Under the pieces are notes generated by a model. It searched no databases. It saw nothing but the letters and a program-made list of their open reading frames with translations, and had not been told where the DNA came from. From assembly GCF_036697405.1 (NCBI RefSeq), contig NZ_JBAHWA010000001.1, positions 186,001 to 250,000 of the forward strand: a DNA stretch of 64,000 bases. The letters are read 5' to 3'. The translations under genes were made by a program, and so were the position numbers. This stretch comes from Lysobacter sp036697405 (GTDB taxonomy: Bacteria > Pseudomonadota > Gammaproteobacteria > Xanthomonadales > Xanthomonadaceae). Positions within the stretch are counted from its first letter, which is position 1. Each line of letters starts with the position of its first letter. Shown here one piece after another: positions 28,452-39,771 of the stretch.

Positions 28452-29423
28452 TCAACCGATCGGGCTGGAGGTCGGTGCGGCTTCGTGCTTGCGCTCGATG
28501 CCGTCGCTCCATTGCTTGAGCCTGCGGTAGTCGGGCTCGTCCGGGCCCAGCAGCCGGATGCGGCCCCGCTCGACCTTCCACAACTGCTCGTTCTGGGTGG
28601 TGAATACCACGATCGGCGTGCGGTACTGCAGGCTCATGAACACATGGAACATGGTCGGCGCGGCCGAGGTCAGGTGCGAGACGAACAGCGAATCGGGCTT
28701 GCGCGCCTGGTCCAGGGTCGTGTTCACGCAGCCGCGGGTCTGTTCGTAGCGATCGATCAGGCGTTCGCCCTGGGCGTCGATGCGGTACATCGCGTAACCG
28801 CCCAGCGGCACGGACTCGTCCAGCCATGGGGTCATCACGAACACCAGGATCTGGTCCTGGCCGTCCTCTTCGTATTCGAAGGCGACGGTATTGGGCGGCC
28901 GTTGGCTGCAATAGACCTGGTCCTGCTGACGGGCCAGATGCAGCGCCGCCATCAGCCGTTGCTCGCGCGGCTGCGCGGGCTGCGGCGGTTGCAGGCGGGT
29001 GGCGTCGCGCACACCGTGGGGGGCGAAGCCCAGGGTCGCCGATGCGAACGCGACCAACTGGCCGTCGACCTTACTGAAGTAGCGCACGTCGATGTCGTCG
29101 TCGCGCTCGAGGGTGAGCCAACCCGAGGGCTGGCCGGGCGCGTCCGGCAGGGCCTTGATCTTGACCAGCTCGTCGGTGGTCAGCCAGGCCGCCAGGTCGT
29201 GGCGGCGGATCGCGTTGCCGATGTACTCGGCGATGGCGACGTCGCGGCGGTACTTGTCGGGAATAGTGCAGGTCAGGCGGCGATCGTTCTCGCCGGCGTC
29301 GGCGGGCAGGTCGGCGAGTTCGGCGCAGTCGTAGGCCGATTTGGCCGCTTTTTCCCTGGCGCCGGCGGCGAGCGGCCAGACCAGCAAGGCCGCGAGCGCG
29401 GCGGTCGCGAACGGATTGCGCAT
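28452..29423 (-). CDS. Unknown exported protein
   Basis: The product is 323 aa and I do not recognise a family. It begins with a Sec signal peptide (MRNPFATAALAALLVWPLAAGA). The mature part is mixed alpha/beta, with four or five Cys (in YDCAEL, LTCTI, VYCSQ, RGCVNT) that may form disulfides in the periplasm. The C-terminal half has aromatic strand-like segments (TVAFEYEEDGQDQILVFVMTP, PIVVFTTQNEQLWKVE). The start at ATG 29423 rests on the signal peptide. It lies between acuI and the DUF6438-type gene on the same strand, with gaps of 75 and 82 bp. Confidence 0.7.
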   Translation of the reverse strand: MRNPFATAALAALLVWPLAAGAREKAAKSAYDCAELADLPADAGENDRRLTCTIPDKYRRDVAIAEYIGNAIRRHDLAAWLTTDELVKIKALPDAPGQPSGWLTLERDDDIDVRYFSKVDGQLVAFASATLGFAPHGVRDATRLQPPQPAQPREQRLMAALHLARQQDQVYCSQRPPNTVAFEYEEDGQDQILVFVMTPWLDESVPLGGYAMYRIDAQGERLIDRYEQTRGCVNTTLDQARKPDSLFVSHLTSAAPTMFHVFMSLQYRTPIVVFTTQNEQLWKVERGRIRLLGPDEPDYRRLKQWSDGIERKHEAAPTSSPIG

Positions 29424-29505
29424 CGGATGTTCCGGATTCTGTATTCCCCGACGCGATCCTAACGCAGCCCGGGGCGGATCCGGGCCGGCGTCGCGCGCGT
29501 CGTCG

Positions 29506-30126
29506 TCAGTGGGAATTGTCCGCCGGGCGGCACTGCCACGGCGGCGACAGGCGTGGATCGGCCGGGTTGCCGGGCGCTTCGAGTTCGGCGCTCCAATAGG
29601 TGGCGCAGCTGGCGCTGTCGATCAGCTCCACGGCTTCGCAGAACACGTCCGGCACCCAGCGCGCCGGCTTGCCGGCCGCGGCGACCGCCGGCAGCGCGCC
29701 CGGCTGCTTGCTGTCGCGCAGGCAGGCGACGCCGTTGTTCGAGACCGAGCGGGTGCCTTGGCGATCGGTGATGGCGATCGTCGTGGTCTGGCCGTCGGTG
29801 CCCCCGGCGCTGTAGACCGGTTCGAGTTCGGCGTAGCGCTGGGAGAAGATCAGATCGAACATCGCGCGGCGATGCGGGTAGGCCAGCGCATAGGCCCTGA
29901 CCAGATCGCCGTCCTGGTTGCGCTCGGGATGCTGGCCGGTTCGATCGCGGCCGACGAACACCACGTTACCGCCGGGGCCGATATGCACTTCGTAGGGCGC
30001 GCACGAACCGGGGCAGCCGCTGCGCTTGAACACGACATGGGTATCGTCGCGGAACTCCGGCTCGACCGGCTCCGAGGGTTGGCACGCGCACAGGCTCAGC
30101 AGCAACGGCACCACGGTCGCGCGCAT
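29506..30126 (-). CDS. Exported lipoprotein with DUF6438-like domain
   Basis: The product is 206 aa. The N-terminus MRATVVPLLLSLCACQ reads as a short lipoprotein signal. The next segment, VVFKRSGCPGSCAPYEVHIGPGGNVVFVG, matches the pattern of DUF6438 (an Arg, then CxGxCPxY, then a Gly-turn strand), whose function is unknown. Later Cys residues may pair. The ATG at 30126 follows GGAGAG. The neighbouring LOG-family gene ends 29 bp upstream on the same strand, so cotranscription is likely. Confidence 0.72.
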   Translation of the reverse strand: MRATVVPLLLSLCACQPSEPVEPEFRDDTHVVFKRSGCPGSCAPYEVHIGPGGNVVFVGRDRTGQHPERNQDGDLVRAYALAYPHRRAMFDLIFSQRYAELEPVYSAGGTDGQTTTIAITDRQGTRSVSNNGVACLRDSKQPGALPAVAAAGKPARWVPDVFCEAVELIDSASCATYWSAELEAPGNPADPRLSPPWQCRPADNSH

Positions 30127-30155
30127 CGTCCGGTCTCTCCCTGAATCGGTGCAGC

Positions 30156-30749
30156 TCAGCGCAGCGCGTTGCGGCGTTTCTCGTCCATCCACTTGCTCGC
30201 CTCGGCGGGGCGATAGGCCTGCATCCAGGCCAGCATCGCGTCCATGTCGTCGCCGTGCCAGAGGTCGCGGCGCTGGTCGGGGTGCAGGAAGCGTTCGGCG
30301 ACCATGCGGTCCAGCATCGCCATCAGCGGGGAGTAGAAGCCGTCGACGTCGAGGAAGGCGCAGGGCTTGTCGCCGATGCCGAGCTGGCGCCAGGTCAGCA
30401 TCTCGAACATTTCGTCGAGGGTGCCGAAGCCGCCGGGCAAGGCCACGAAGGCGTCGGCGAGGTCGAACATGCGCGCCTTGCGCTCGTGCATGGAACCGAC
30501 CACTTCGAGTTTGGTCAGCCCGCGATGGGCGACTTCCCAGTTGACCAGTTGCTCGGGGATCACGCCGATCGCTTCGCCGCCGGCTTCCAGCACCGCGTCG
30601 GCGACCACGCCCATCAGGCCGACGTTGCCGCCGCCGTAGACCAGGGCGATGCCGTCGCGGGCCATGCGCTGGCCCAGCGCCATCGCGCGTTCGGTGTAGA
30701 TCGGCTGGGAGCCGGAGTTGGAGCCGCAGTAGACGCAGAGGCTTCGCAT
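30156..30749 (-). CDS. LOG-family protein (nucleoside 5'-monophosphate phosphoribohydrolase)
   Basis: The product is 197 aa. LOG enzymes cleave ribose 5-phosphate from cytokinin nucleotides or AMP-like compounds. The diagnostic PGGFGTLDE motif is present, as are GSMHERKARM and YGGGNVGLMGVVADA. It begins MRSLCVYCGSNSG at ATG 30749. The 30 bases before it are a GGATTCGGG-type repeat without a Shine-Dalgarno sequence, so initiation may be leaderless or weak. An alternative start inside the repeat would add repeat-encoded residues and is unlikely. Confidence 0.88.
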   Translation of the reverse strand: MRSLCVYCGSNSGSQPIYTERAMALGQRMARDGIALVYGGGNVGLMGVVADAVLEAGGEAIGVIPEQLVNWEVAHRGLTKLEVVGSMHERKARMFDLADAFVALPGGFGTLDEMFEMLTWRQLGIGDKPCAFLDVDGFYSPLMAMLDRMVAERFLHPDQRRDLWHGDDMDAMLAWMQAYRPAEASKWMDEKRRNALR

Positions 30750-30876
30750 GGGATTCGGGAGTCGGGATTCGGGATTTGGTAAAAGCAAAACGCCAGGCGG
30801 GGGCCTGGCGTCTGCATGGGATCCGGAAAAGGGCGGGCCGCTGTTGCGAATCCCGAATCCCCAATCCCGAATCCCG
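30750..30876. repeat. Inverted pair of GGATTCGGG-type repeats downstream of lpd
   Basis: One arm at 30750-30779 reads GGGATTCGGGAGTCGGGATT and onward. The opposite arm at 30848-30876 carries the reverse complement pattern. They enclose the lpd terminator. The same paired arrangement occurs upstream of lpd. Such heptameric GGATTCG arrays are common in Xanthomonadaceae intergenic DNA. Confidence 0.75.
30790..30811 (-). terminator. lpd terminator
   Basis: ACGCCAGGC (30790-30798) pairs with GCCTGGCGT (30803-30811). On the minus strand the stem is followed by TTTTGCTTTT, a good rho-independent terminator for the lpd end of the operon. Confidence 0.75.
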
Positions 30877-30879
30877 GCC

Positions 30880-32304
30880 TCAGTTGGCCTTGTGGATCGC
30901 GCGCTTGTCGACCGCCATGGCCGCGTCGTGGATCGCTTCGGACAGGGTCGGGTGGGCGTGGCAGATGCGGGCCAGGTCGTCGGCGGAGCCGTTGAACTCC
31001 ATGGTCAGCACGCCTTCGTGGACCAGCTCGGAGACGCCGACGCCGACCAGGTGCAGGCCGAGCACGCGGTCGCTCTCGGCGTGCGCGATCACCTTGACGA
31101 AGCCGGCCGGCTCGCCCATGGCCACGGCGCGGCCGATCGCCGCGAACGGGAAGCTGCCGGTCTTGTAGGGCACGCCTTCGGCCTTGAGCTGCTGCTCGGT
31201 CTTGCCGACCCAGGCGATTTCCGGCTCGGTGTAGATCACCCACGGCACGGTGTCGAGGTTGACGTGGCCCGGCAGGCCGGCGATCAGCTCGGCGACCGCG
31301 ATGCCTTCCTCGAAGCCCTTGTGCGCCAGCATCGGGCCGCGCACGCAGTCGCCGACCGCCCACACGCCGTCGACGCCGGTGTGGCAATGCTCGTCGACCT
31401 CGATCTGGCCGCGCTCGTTGAGCTTGACCCCGGTGCCTTCGGCCAGCAGGCCCTTGGACGCGGCGCGGCGCCCCACGGCCACCAGCAGCTTGTCGACGAC
31501 CAGTTCCTGGTCGGCCTTGCCGTCGTTGTAGGTCAGGTGCACGCCGTCCTTCTTGATCTCGGCCTTGCTGACCTTGGCGCCCAGCTTGATGTCCAGGCCC
31601 TGCTTCTTGAATTCCTTGGCCGCGGTCTTGGCGACCTCGGCATCGGCGGCGGCGAGGAAATCGGGCAGGGCTTCGAGGATGGTGACCTCCGAGCCCAGGC
31701 GCTTCCACACGCTGCCCAGTTCCAGGCCGATCACGCCGGCGCCGATCACGCCCAGGCGCTTGGGCACTTCGGTGAAGTCCAGCGCGCCGACGTTGTCGAC
31801 GATCTTGTCGCCGTCGAACTTGGCGAACGGCAGTTCGATCGAATCCGAACCGGCGGCGATGATGACGTTGGTGCCCTTGAGCTCCACGATGCTGCCGTCG
31901 TGCTGCTTGACCTTGACCACGTTGCCCGGGTGCAGGGTGCCGAAGCCGTAGTACGGCGTGATCTTGTTGGCCTTGAACAGCATCGCGATGCCGCCGGTGA
32001 ACTGCTTCACGATCTTGTCCTTGCGGCCGATCATGGTGGCGACGTCGATCTTGGCGTTGTCGGTGGTGATGCCGTGTTCGCCGAACAGGTGCTGCAGGTT
32101 CCAGAACTGGCGCGAGCTGTCGAGCAGGGCCTTGGACGGGATGCAGCCCACGCGCAGGCAGGTGCCGCCGAGGGCGGGCTTGCCGTCCTTGCCGAGCGCG
32201 GCGTCGATGCAGGCGGTCTTCAGACCGAGCTGGGCGGCGCGGATGGCGGCGTGGTAGCCGGCCGGACCGGCGCCGATGACGACTACGTCGAATTGTTCGC
32301 TCAT
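30880..32304 (-). CDS. lpdA: Dihydrolipoyl dehydrogenase (E3)
   Basis: The product is 474 aa. It reoxidises the lipoyl arm of SucB using FAD and NAD, completing the 2-oxoglutarate dehydrogenase complex. The FAD fold (VVVIGAGPAGYHAA), the redox disulfide GGTCLRVGCIPSK, the NAD fold (LGVIGAGVIGLELGSVW) and the C-terminal catalytic His-Glu region (HAHPTLSE) are all visible. It is the third gene after sucA and sucB. A 184-bp gap with an inverted repeat pair separates it from sucB. The ATG is at 32304. Confidence 0.96.
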   Translation of the reverse strand: MSEQFDVVVIGAGPAGYHAAIRAAQLGLKTACIDAALGKDGKPALGGTCLRVGCIPSKALLDSSRQFWNLQHLFGEHGITTDNAKIDVATMIGRKDKIVKQFTGGIAMLFKANKITPYYGFGTLHPGNVVKVKQHDGSIVELKGTNVIIAAGSDSIELPFAKFDGDKIVDNVGALDFTEVPKRLGVIGAGVIGLELGSVWKRLGSEVTILEALPDFLAAADAEVAKTAAKEFKKQGLDIKLGAKVSKAEIKKDGVHLTYNDGKADQELVVDKLLVAVGRRAASKGLLAEGTGVKLNERGQIEVDEHCHTGVDGVWAVGDCVRGPMLAHKGFEEGIAVAELIAGLPGHVNLDTVPWVIYTEPEIAWVGKTEQQLKAEGVPYKTGSFPFAAIGRAVAMGEPAGFVKVIAHAESDRVLGLHLVGVGVSELVHEGVLTMEFNGSADDLARICHAHPTLSEAIHDAAMAVDKRAIHKAN

Positions 32305-32316
32305 TTCATTCGCTCA

Positions 32317-32480
32317 CGGGATTCGGGATTGGGGATTCGGGATTCGTTCAAAGCGCGTCAACGCTGCGAATTCCGGATCCCGCGAAGGTTGCTGCGGAAG
32401 CTGCGGGAGCTCGGGACTGGAAAGGAATTCGCACGACGCTCTCGCCCCTGCGAATCCCGAATCCCCAATCCCGAATCCCG
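32317..32480. repeat. Inverted pair of GGATTCGGG-type repeats between sucB and lpd
   Basis: The arm at 32317-32346 (GGGATTCGGGATTGGGGATT and onward) and the reverse-complement arm at 32451-32480 could fold the spacer RNA between sucB and lpd into a long stem. Nothing else is seen in the roughly 100-bp loop. Confidence 0.7.
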
Positions 32481-32488
32481 GCTGGGCA

Positions 32489-33697
32489 TCACATACCCAG
32501 CAGCATGCGGTGCGGGTTCTCGAGCTGGTTCTTGATGTCGACCAGGAACAGCACCGCGTCCTTGCCGTCGATGATGCGGTGGTCGTAGGACAGCGCGATG
32601 TACATCATCGGCGCGGCGATCACGGCGCCGTTCTCGACGATCGCGCGTTCCTTGATCGCGTGCATGCCCAGGATGGCCGACTGCGGCGGGTTCACGATCG
32701 GGGTCGACATCAGCGAGCCGAAGGTGCCGCCGTTGGTGATGGTGAAGGTGCCGCCCTGCAGGTCTTCCAGCGCCAGCTTGCCGTCGCGGGCCTTCTTGGC
32801 GTAGTCGCCGATGGCCTTCTCGACGTCGGCGAAGCCCATGCGCTCGACGTTGCGCAGCACCGGCGTGACCAGGCCCTTGTCGGTGGACACGGCGATCGAG
32901 ATGTCGGCGTAGCCGTGGTAGACGATGTCGTTGCCGTCGACCGAGGCGTTGACCACCGGGTGGCGCTGCAGCGCGTTGGCGGCGGCCTTGGCGAAGAAGC
33001 TCATGAAGCCCAGCTTGACGCCGTTGGCCTTCTCGAAGGACTCGCCCAGCTCCTTGCGCATGGCCATGACCTTGCCCAGGTTGACCTCGTTGAACGAGGT
33101 CAGCATCGCGATCGAGTTCTTCGACTGCATCAGGCGCTCGGCGATGCGGGCGCGGATGCGGGTCATCGGCACGCGCTCTTCGGCGCGCGCGCCGGCGGCA
33201 TTGCCGACGCCGCCGGACTTGGCGTAGTTGAGGATGTCTTCCTTGGTCACCGCGCCCTTGCGGCCGGTGCCTTCGACCTGGGAGGCGTCGATGCCTTCCT
33301 TGTTGGCGGTGAAGCGCGCGCCCGGGGGCAGCTGGTCGTTGCCGGCCGGCGCCTTCGGGGCCTCGGCCTTGGGCGTGATCGGCTGGGCGCCGGCGGCCGG
33401 CAGTTCGGCGGCCTTGGCGGCGGCCGGCGCGGCGGCTTCGGCCGGAGCGGCGGCAACGGCGCCGGCTTCCACGATCGCGATCAGCTGCGAGCTGGTCACG
33501 GTGGCGCCTTCCTCGAACTTGATTTCCTTGAGCACGCCGTCGACCGGCGAAGGGACTTCGAGCACGACCTTGTCGGTTTCGAGGTCGACCAGGTTCTCGT
33601 CGCGCTTGACCGCGTCGCCCGGCTTCTTGTGCCACGTGGCGATAGTGGCGTCGGAGACGGACTCGGGCAGGACGGGGACTTTGATCTCGGTGCTCAT
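32489..33697 (-). CDS. sucB: Dihydrolipoyllysine-residue succinyltransferase (E2)
   Basis: The product is 402 aa. It is the core of the 2-oxoglutarate dehydrogenase complex. The N-terminal lipoyl domain carries the lipoylated Lys in LETDKVVLEV (about residue 43). An Ala/Pro-rich linker, the E3-binding peripheral domain (about 110-150) and the catalytic domain follow; the catalytic domain ends in YDHRIIDGKDAVLFL with the active-site His and Asp. A second Ala/Pro linker precedes the catalytic domain. The gene lies 79 bp after sucA and before lpd, all on the same strand. Confidence 0.96.
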   Translation of the reverse strand: MSTEIKVPVLPESVSDATIATWHKKPGDAVKRDENLVDLETDKVVLEVPSPVDGVLKEIKFEEGATVTSSQLIAIVEAGAVAAAPAEAAAPAAAKAAELPAAGAQPITPKAEAPKAPAGNDQLPPGARFTANKEGIDASQVEGTGRKGAVTKEDILNYAKSGGVGNAAGARAEERVPMTRIRARIAERLMQSKNSIAMLTSFNEVNLGKVMAMRKELGESFEKANGVKLGFMSFFAKAAANALQRHPVVNASVDGNDIVYHGYADISIAVSTDKGLVTPVLRNVERMGFADVEKAIGDYAKKARDGKLALEDLQGGTFTITNGGTFGSLMSTPIVNPPQSAILGMHAIKERAIVENGAVIAAPMMYIALSYDHRIIDGKDAVLFLVDIKNQLENPHRMLLGM

Positions 33698-33776
33698 GGG
33701 GTGGGCATCCTGGCTTGCTTGATTGGTATGTGATGGACGTGGAGCGGAAGGGGGTTCGCAGCGGGACCGGCGCCGA

Positions 33777-36620
<2,844 letters not shown>

Positions 36621-36920
36621 GATGGTTATCGGGAAACTCTAGGGGGCGGATGTGGAGTCGCGCGCGCGCTCACGGCGCTACGCGCGGACATAGGATCGGA
36701 ATTATAGCGGTAGTGTTAAGCCCAGCGGCATAACTACTTAGGTCTAAGCGACAGATTTTCTTCGATTTCCGGCCACGGACCGGGCCGGACCGTCGAAACG
36801 ACCGCTGCGGCAAGCCCTGCAAATCTCGGGCCGGCGCGCGCGGTTTCAAGCCGCGCCGGAAGCCGCTGCCGGCGGGCCCGGGGTTTAGCCGGCACTCAGG
36901 CCGGCGCGCCGGGCGCGGGG
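36621..36920. other. sucA upstream region
   Basis: About 300 bp separate sucA from the GNAT gene, both on the minus strand. The half near sucA is AT-richer and holds the -10 candidate. The half near 36800-36920 is GC-rich with no gene visible. Confidence 0.5.
36701..36706 (-). promoter_or_regulatory. Candidate -10 element (TATAAT) of sucA
   Basis: On the minus strand TATAAT is perfect and lies about 80 bp before the sucA ATG. The -35 position 17 bp upstream is poor (GCCGCT), so an activator or another start is possible. Confidence 0.4.
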
Positions 36921-37841
36921 CTAGATCCCGAGCGCGCGGTATTCGCTGCAGGGGCGGGCGCGTTCCCAGACCGGGTCGTAGTGGGCGCGCAGCTGGCGCG
37001 CGCGGGCGCCGTCGTCGATGCGGGTCTCGCCCTCGAAGCGGTGGCCCAGGGTGCGGAAGTACCAGCCGTCGCGGTCGTTGACGACGTAGGCGGAAGGGTA
37101 GGTCTGGTCGACCGGTTCCTCGATCGCGCGGAACTCGAACGCGGTCGGCAGGCGCTGGGCCAGGCCGATCAGCGGCGCCAGCGCGCGTTGCGGCGCGGCC
37201 GGGTCCTGCAGCAGCACGCGCACGCCGCCGCCGGCGACCGCGTGGCCGCGCAAGGCGGCGATCGCGTCGGGGCGGTCGAGCAGGCCGGGGTCGAGTTCGC
37301 GGCTGTAGATCGACAGGCCGCGGCGCGCGCCGGCGATCACGCCCAGCAGCGCGGCCAGGGCGGCTTCGCGGCTGTCGACCGGGTTGGCCGCGCCGAGCAG
37401 GCGGCGCATGCCCAGGTGTTCGATGCCGGCTTCCAGGAAGCGCTCGCCCAGCGGCAGGAAGCCGTGGCGGGCGTAGAAGCCCACCGCGCCGGCTTGGCTG
37501 TGCAGCGATACCTCGCGCCACCCCAACTCGGCGGCGCGTTGCAGCAGGGCGCCGAGCAGGGCGTCGCCGACGCCGCGCCCGCGCCAGGCCGCCAGCACGG
37601 CCATGCGGCCGATGCGCCGGTCCGGACCGAGCCGGCCGGTGCCGATCGGGGTGCCGGCCGCGTCCAGGGCCAGCACGTGCTCGCACAGCGGATCGCGCTG
37701 CGCGTCCAGTTCCAGTTCCTCGGGGACGTTCTGCTCGCGTACGAACACGGCCTCGCGCACCGCCCGCAGCGCCGGCTTCGCGGCGGCGTAGTCGGCGACG
37801 ACGACGATGCTGAAACCGCGATCGGACGGGCCCGCGCTCAC
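36921..37841 (-). CDS. GNAT acetyltransferase fused to a C-terminal domain of unknown function
   Basis: The product is 306 aa. The start is GTG 37841, overlapping the upstream stop as GTGA. Residues 10-150 form a GNAT domain (REAVFVREQNVPEELELDAQ, IGRMAVLAAWRGRGVGDALL with the acetyl-CoA loop, and YARHGFLPLGERF), like the YjcF/ElaA subgroup. The C-terminal 150 residues (from about 170, GARRGLSIYSRELDPGLLDR, RVLLQDPAAPQRAL) resemble half of a phospholipase-D-like fold, without a clear HKD motif. Its translation is coupled to the oxygenase gene. The acetyl acceptor is unknown. Confidence 0.78.
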   Translation of the reverse strand: MSAGPSDRGFSIVVVADYAAAKPALRAVREAVFVREQNVPEELELDAQRDPLCEHVLALDAAGTPIGTGRLGPDRRIGRMAVLAAWRGRGVGDALLGALLQRAAELGWREVSLHSQAGAVGFYARHGFLPLGERFLEAGIEHLGMRRLLGAANPVDSREAALAALLGVIAGARRGLSIYSRELDPGLLDRPDAIAALRGHAVAGGGVRVLLQDPAAPQRALAPLIGLAQRLPTAFEFRAIEEPVDQTYPSAYVVNDRDGWYFRTLGHRFEGETRIDDGARARQLRAHYDPVWERARPCSEYRALGI

Positions 37842-39157
37842 GCCTCGTCTCCCTCGTCCTGATCTTCGTCCAGGCCCAGGCGGTAGTGGCCGCCGGCGAT
37901 CAGCTCGTGCACGCAGGCGCGGCCGGCCTCGGACAGCGCGGCGTACACGGCCCGGTCGATCTCGACCGCGTTGGCCACGGCCTGCGCGTCCTTGGCCGGC
38001 AGGGCGTATTCCTGGCCGCTGACGTAGAGGCGCGCGGCCTGGCCCTTGGCGTGGGCGCGGCGCCAGGCCAGGCGCGACCAGGGGTGGCGCCACAGGCTCG
38101 CCCCGCGCTCCAGGTCCCATTCGATCTCGATGCGCGAACGCGCCGGTTCGGCGCCGGCCGACACCACGCCGGCGGCGCGGTAGACGGTGATGAAGCGGCC
38201 GAACCAGTCGCCGAGGCGGTCGGGGTCGTTCATGCGCAGGGCGTTCAAGGCCTCGACCACGCGCGCCATCGCGGCGGCGTCGATCTCCGCCGGGTCCGGG
38301 GGCGGCGCCAGGTCGGGGTCGCGGTAGCGCAGCGATTCGTCGGCGTCGGCGGCCAGGGTGTCGATGTAGTCGCCCATCAGTTCGGCCGCGGACGGCGCGC
38401 GCATGCCGATCGAGAAGGTCAGGCAGGCGTCTTCGGCGACGCCGTGGTGCGGCACGCCCGGCGGCAGATACAGCATGTCGCCCGGGCCCAGCACCCAGTC
38501 GTGGCTGGGCGCGAACTCGCGCAACAGCTTGAGTTCGGCGTCGGGGCGGAAATCCTGCGGCGGGTTGGGGCCGGCGTCGATCTGCCAGCGCCGATGGCCC
38601 TGGGCCTGGAGCAGGAACACGTCGTACTGGTCGACGTGGGCGCCGACCGAGCCGCCGGGCGCGGCGAAGGACACCATGATGTCGTCGACGCGCCAGCGCG
38701 GCAGGAAATCGAAGGCCGGCAGCAGGGCGGCGACGTCGGCGTCCCATTTGTCCACGTCCTGCACCAGCAGGGTCCAGTCCTGATGCGGCAGCGCCGGGAA
38801 CTCGGCCTCCTCGAAGGGGCCGTGGCGCAGGGAATAGCGGTCGCTGGCGCGGTCGTGCTGGATCAGGCGCGACAGTGCGGCCTCTTCGCAGGCCAGGCCC
38901 GCCAGGTCTTCAGGCTGGATCGGCGAGACCAGGCCCGGAAAGGCGTTACGGATCAACAGCGGTCGCTTCTGCCAGTAGTCGCGCAGGAATTGCGCGGCGG
39001 GCATGCCCAGCGGCGGCGCGCGGCCCGCGTCGACCTCGATCGGGTAGGCGGCGGGCTTGGACTTGCCGACGGGCGCGGCGGGGGATTTCTTGGCCATGGG
39101 GCGGACGAACTCGGGGCGGGCGCGGCTGGCCGCGCGGATTGCGCCATTGTCGCTCAT
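37838..39157 (-). CDS. RoxA/YcfD-like cupin (JmjC) ribosomal protein hydroxylase
   Basis: The product is 439 aa. It belongs to the ribosomal oxygenases that use Fe(II) and 2-oxoglutarate; E. coli YcfD hydroxylates an Arg of ribosomal protein uL16. Iron ligands fit: His174 and Asp176 in GAHVDQYDVF, and a second His in GVPHHGV (237 or 238). Other YcfD-like blocks are QKRPLLIRNAFP, LLVQDVDKW and ELMGDYID. The ATG at 39157 is used; another Met at 39097 (MAKKS) is possible and would remove 20 residues, and neither has a clear ribosome site. Its substrate is inferred from the family only. Confidence 0.82.
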   Translation of the reverse strand: MSDNGAIRAASRARPEFVRPMAKKSPAAPVGKSKPAAYPIEVDAGRAPPLGMPAAQFLRDYWQKRPLLIRNAFPGLVSPIQPEDLAGLACEEAALSRLIQHDRASDRYSLRHGPFEEAEFPALPHQDWTLLVQDVDKWDADVAALLPAFDFLPRWRVDDIMVSFAAPGGSVGAHVDQYDVFLLQAQGHRRWQIDAGPNPPQDFRPDAELKLLREFAPSHDWVLGPGDMLYLPPGVPHHGVAEDACLTFSIGMRAPSAAELMGDYIDTLAADADESLRYRDPDLAPPPDPAEIDAAAMARVVEALNALRMNDPDRLGDWFGRFITVYRAAGVVSAGAEPARSRIEIEWDLERGASLWRHPWSRLAWRRAHAKGQAARLYVSGQEYALPAKDAQAVANAVEIDRAVYAALSEAGRACVHELIAGGHYRLGLDEDQDEGDEA

Positions 39158-39338
39158 GCAGCGATGAAGATAGGGACTAGGGGCCGAGTTCCCCCTTTAA
39201 AAAATGGGGCAGGGGGATTTGCTTTTGCTCGCGCACGGCCACAGCAAATCCCCCGGCGCCGCCAGCGAAGCATCGACTTCCGTTCGCGTCGGGCGCCCGC
39301 CCCATTTCAAAGGGGGCGATGGGATAGGCGCGATGCCC

Positions 39339-39746
39339 TCAGCTGGCGATCTCGTCGTAGCCGCGTCCCAGGAACTGCAGCAGGCACCAGCCGTGCCCGA
39401 ACGGGTCGGCCAGTTGCACGATCCGGCCCCAGTTGGCCTCGCGCACCGCGCCTTCCTGGACCGCGCCGGCCGCGAGCGCGCGCGCCAGCGCCGCATCCAG
39501 ATCCTCGACCACCACGTCCACGTGCGCCGGCATCCAATGGCGCGCGTAGTCGCGCGCCGAACCGCTGGCGCCGATGCTGCCGGCGGCCTTGCGCAACAGA
39601 TAGATCGGCAGCTGAGCGCCGTCGAGTTCCAGCACGCTGTCGCCCAGGCGGCGCGCCGGGCGCAGGCCGAAGGCGGCGACGTAGAAGGTTTCGGCCGCGG
39701 CCAGGTCGGGAACGTCGAGATTGAGCAGCAGCCGCATCGTCGTCAT
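39339..39746 (-). CDS. VOC-family (glyoxalase/bleomycin-resistance-like) protein
   Basis: The product is 135 aa. The paired beta-alpha-beta-beta-beta modules of the vicinal oxygen chelate fold are visible: LLLNLDVPDLAAAETFYVAAFGL at the N-terminus and PAHVDVVVEDLDAALARALAAGA, then VQLADPFGHGWCLLQF. The usual metal-ligand pattern cannot be fixed from the sequence, so no substrate is assigned. It begins 25 bp after the DUF695-like gene on the same strand and is probably cotranscribed. Confidence 0.83.
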   Translation of the reverse strand: MTTMRLLLNLDVPDLAAAETFYVAAFGLRPARRLGDSVLELDGAQLPIYLLRKAAGSIGASGSARDYARHWMPAHVDVVVEDLDAALARALAAGAVQEGAVREANWGRIVQLADPFGHGWCLLQFLGRGYDEIAS

Positions 39747-39771
39747 GGCGCGGACTCGGCCCAGGCCTGCG

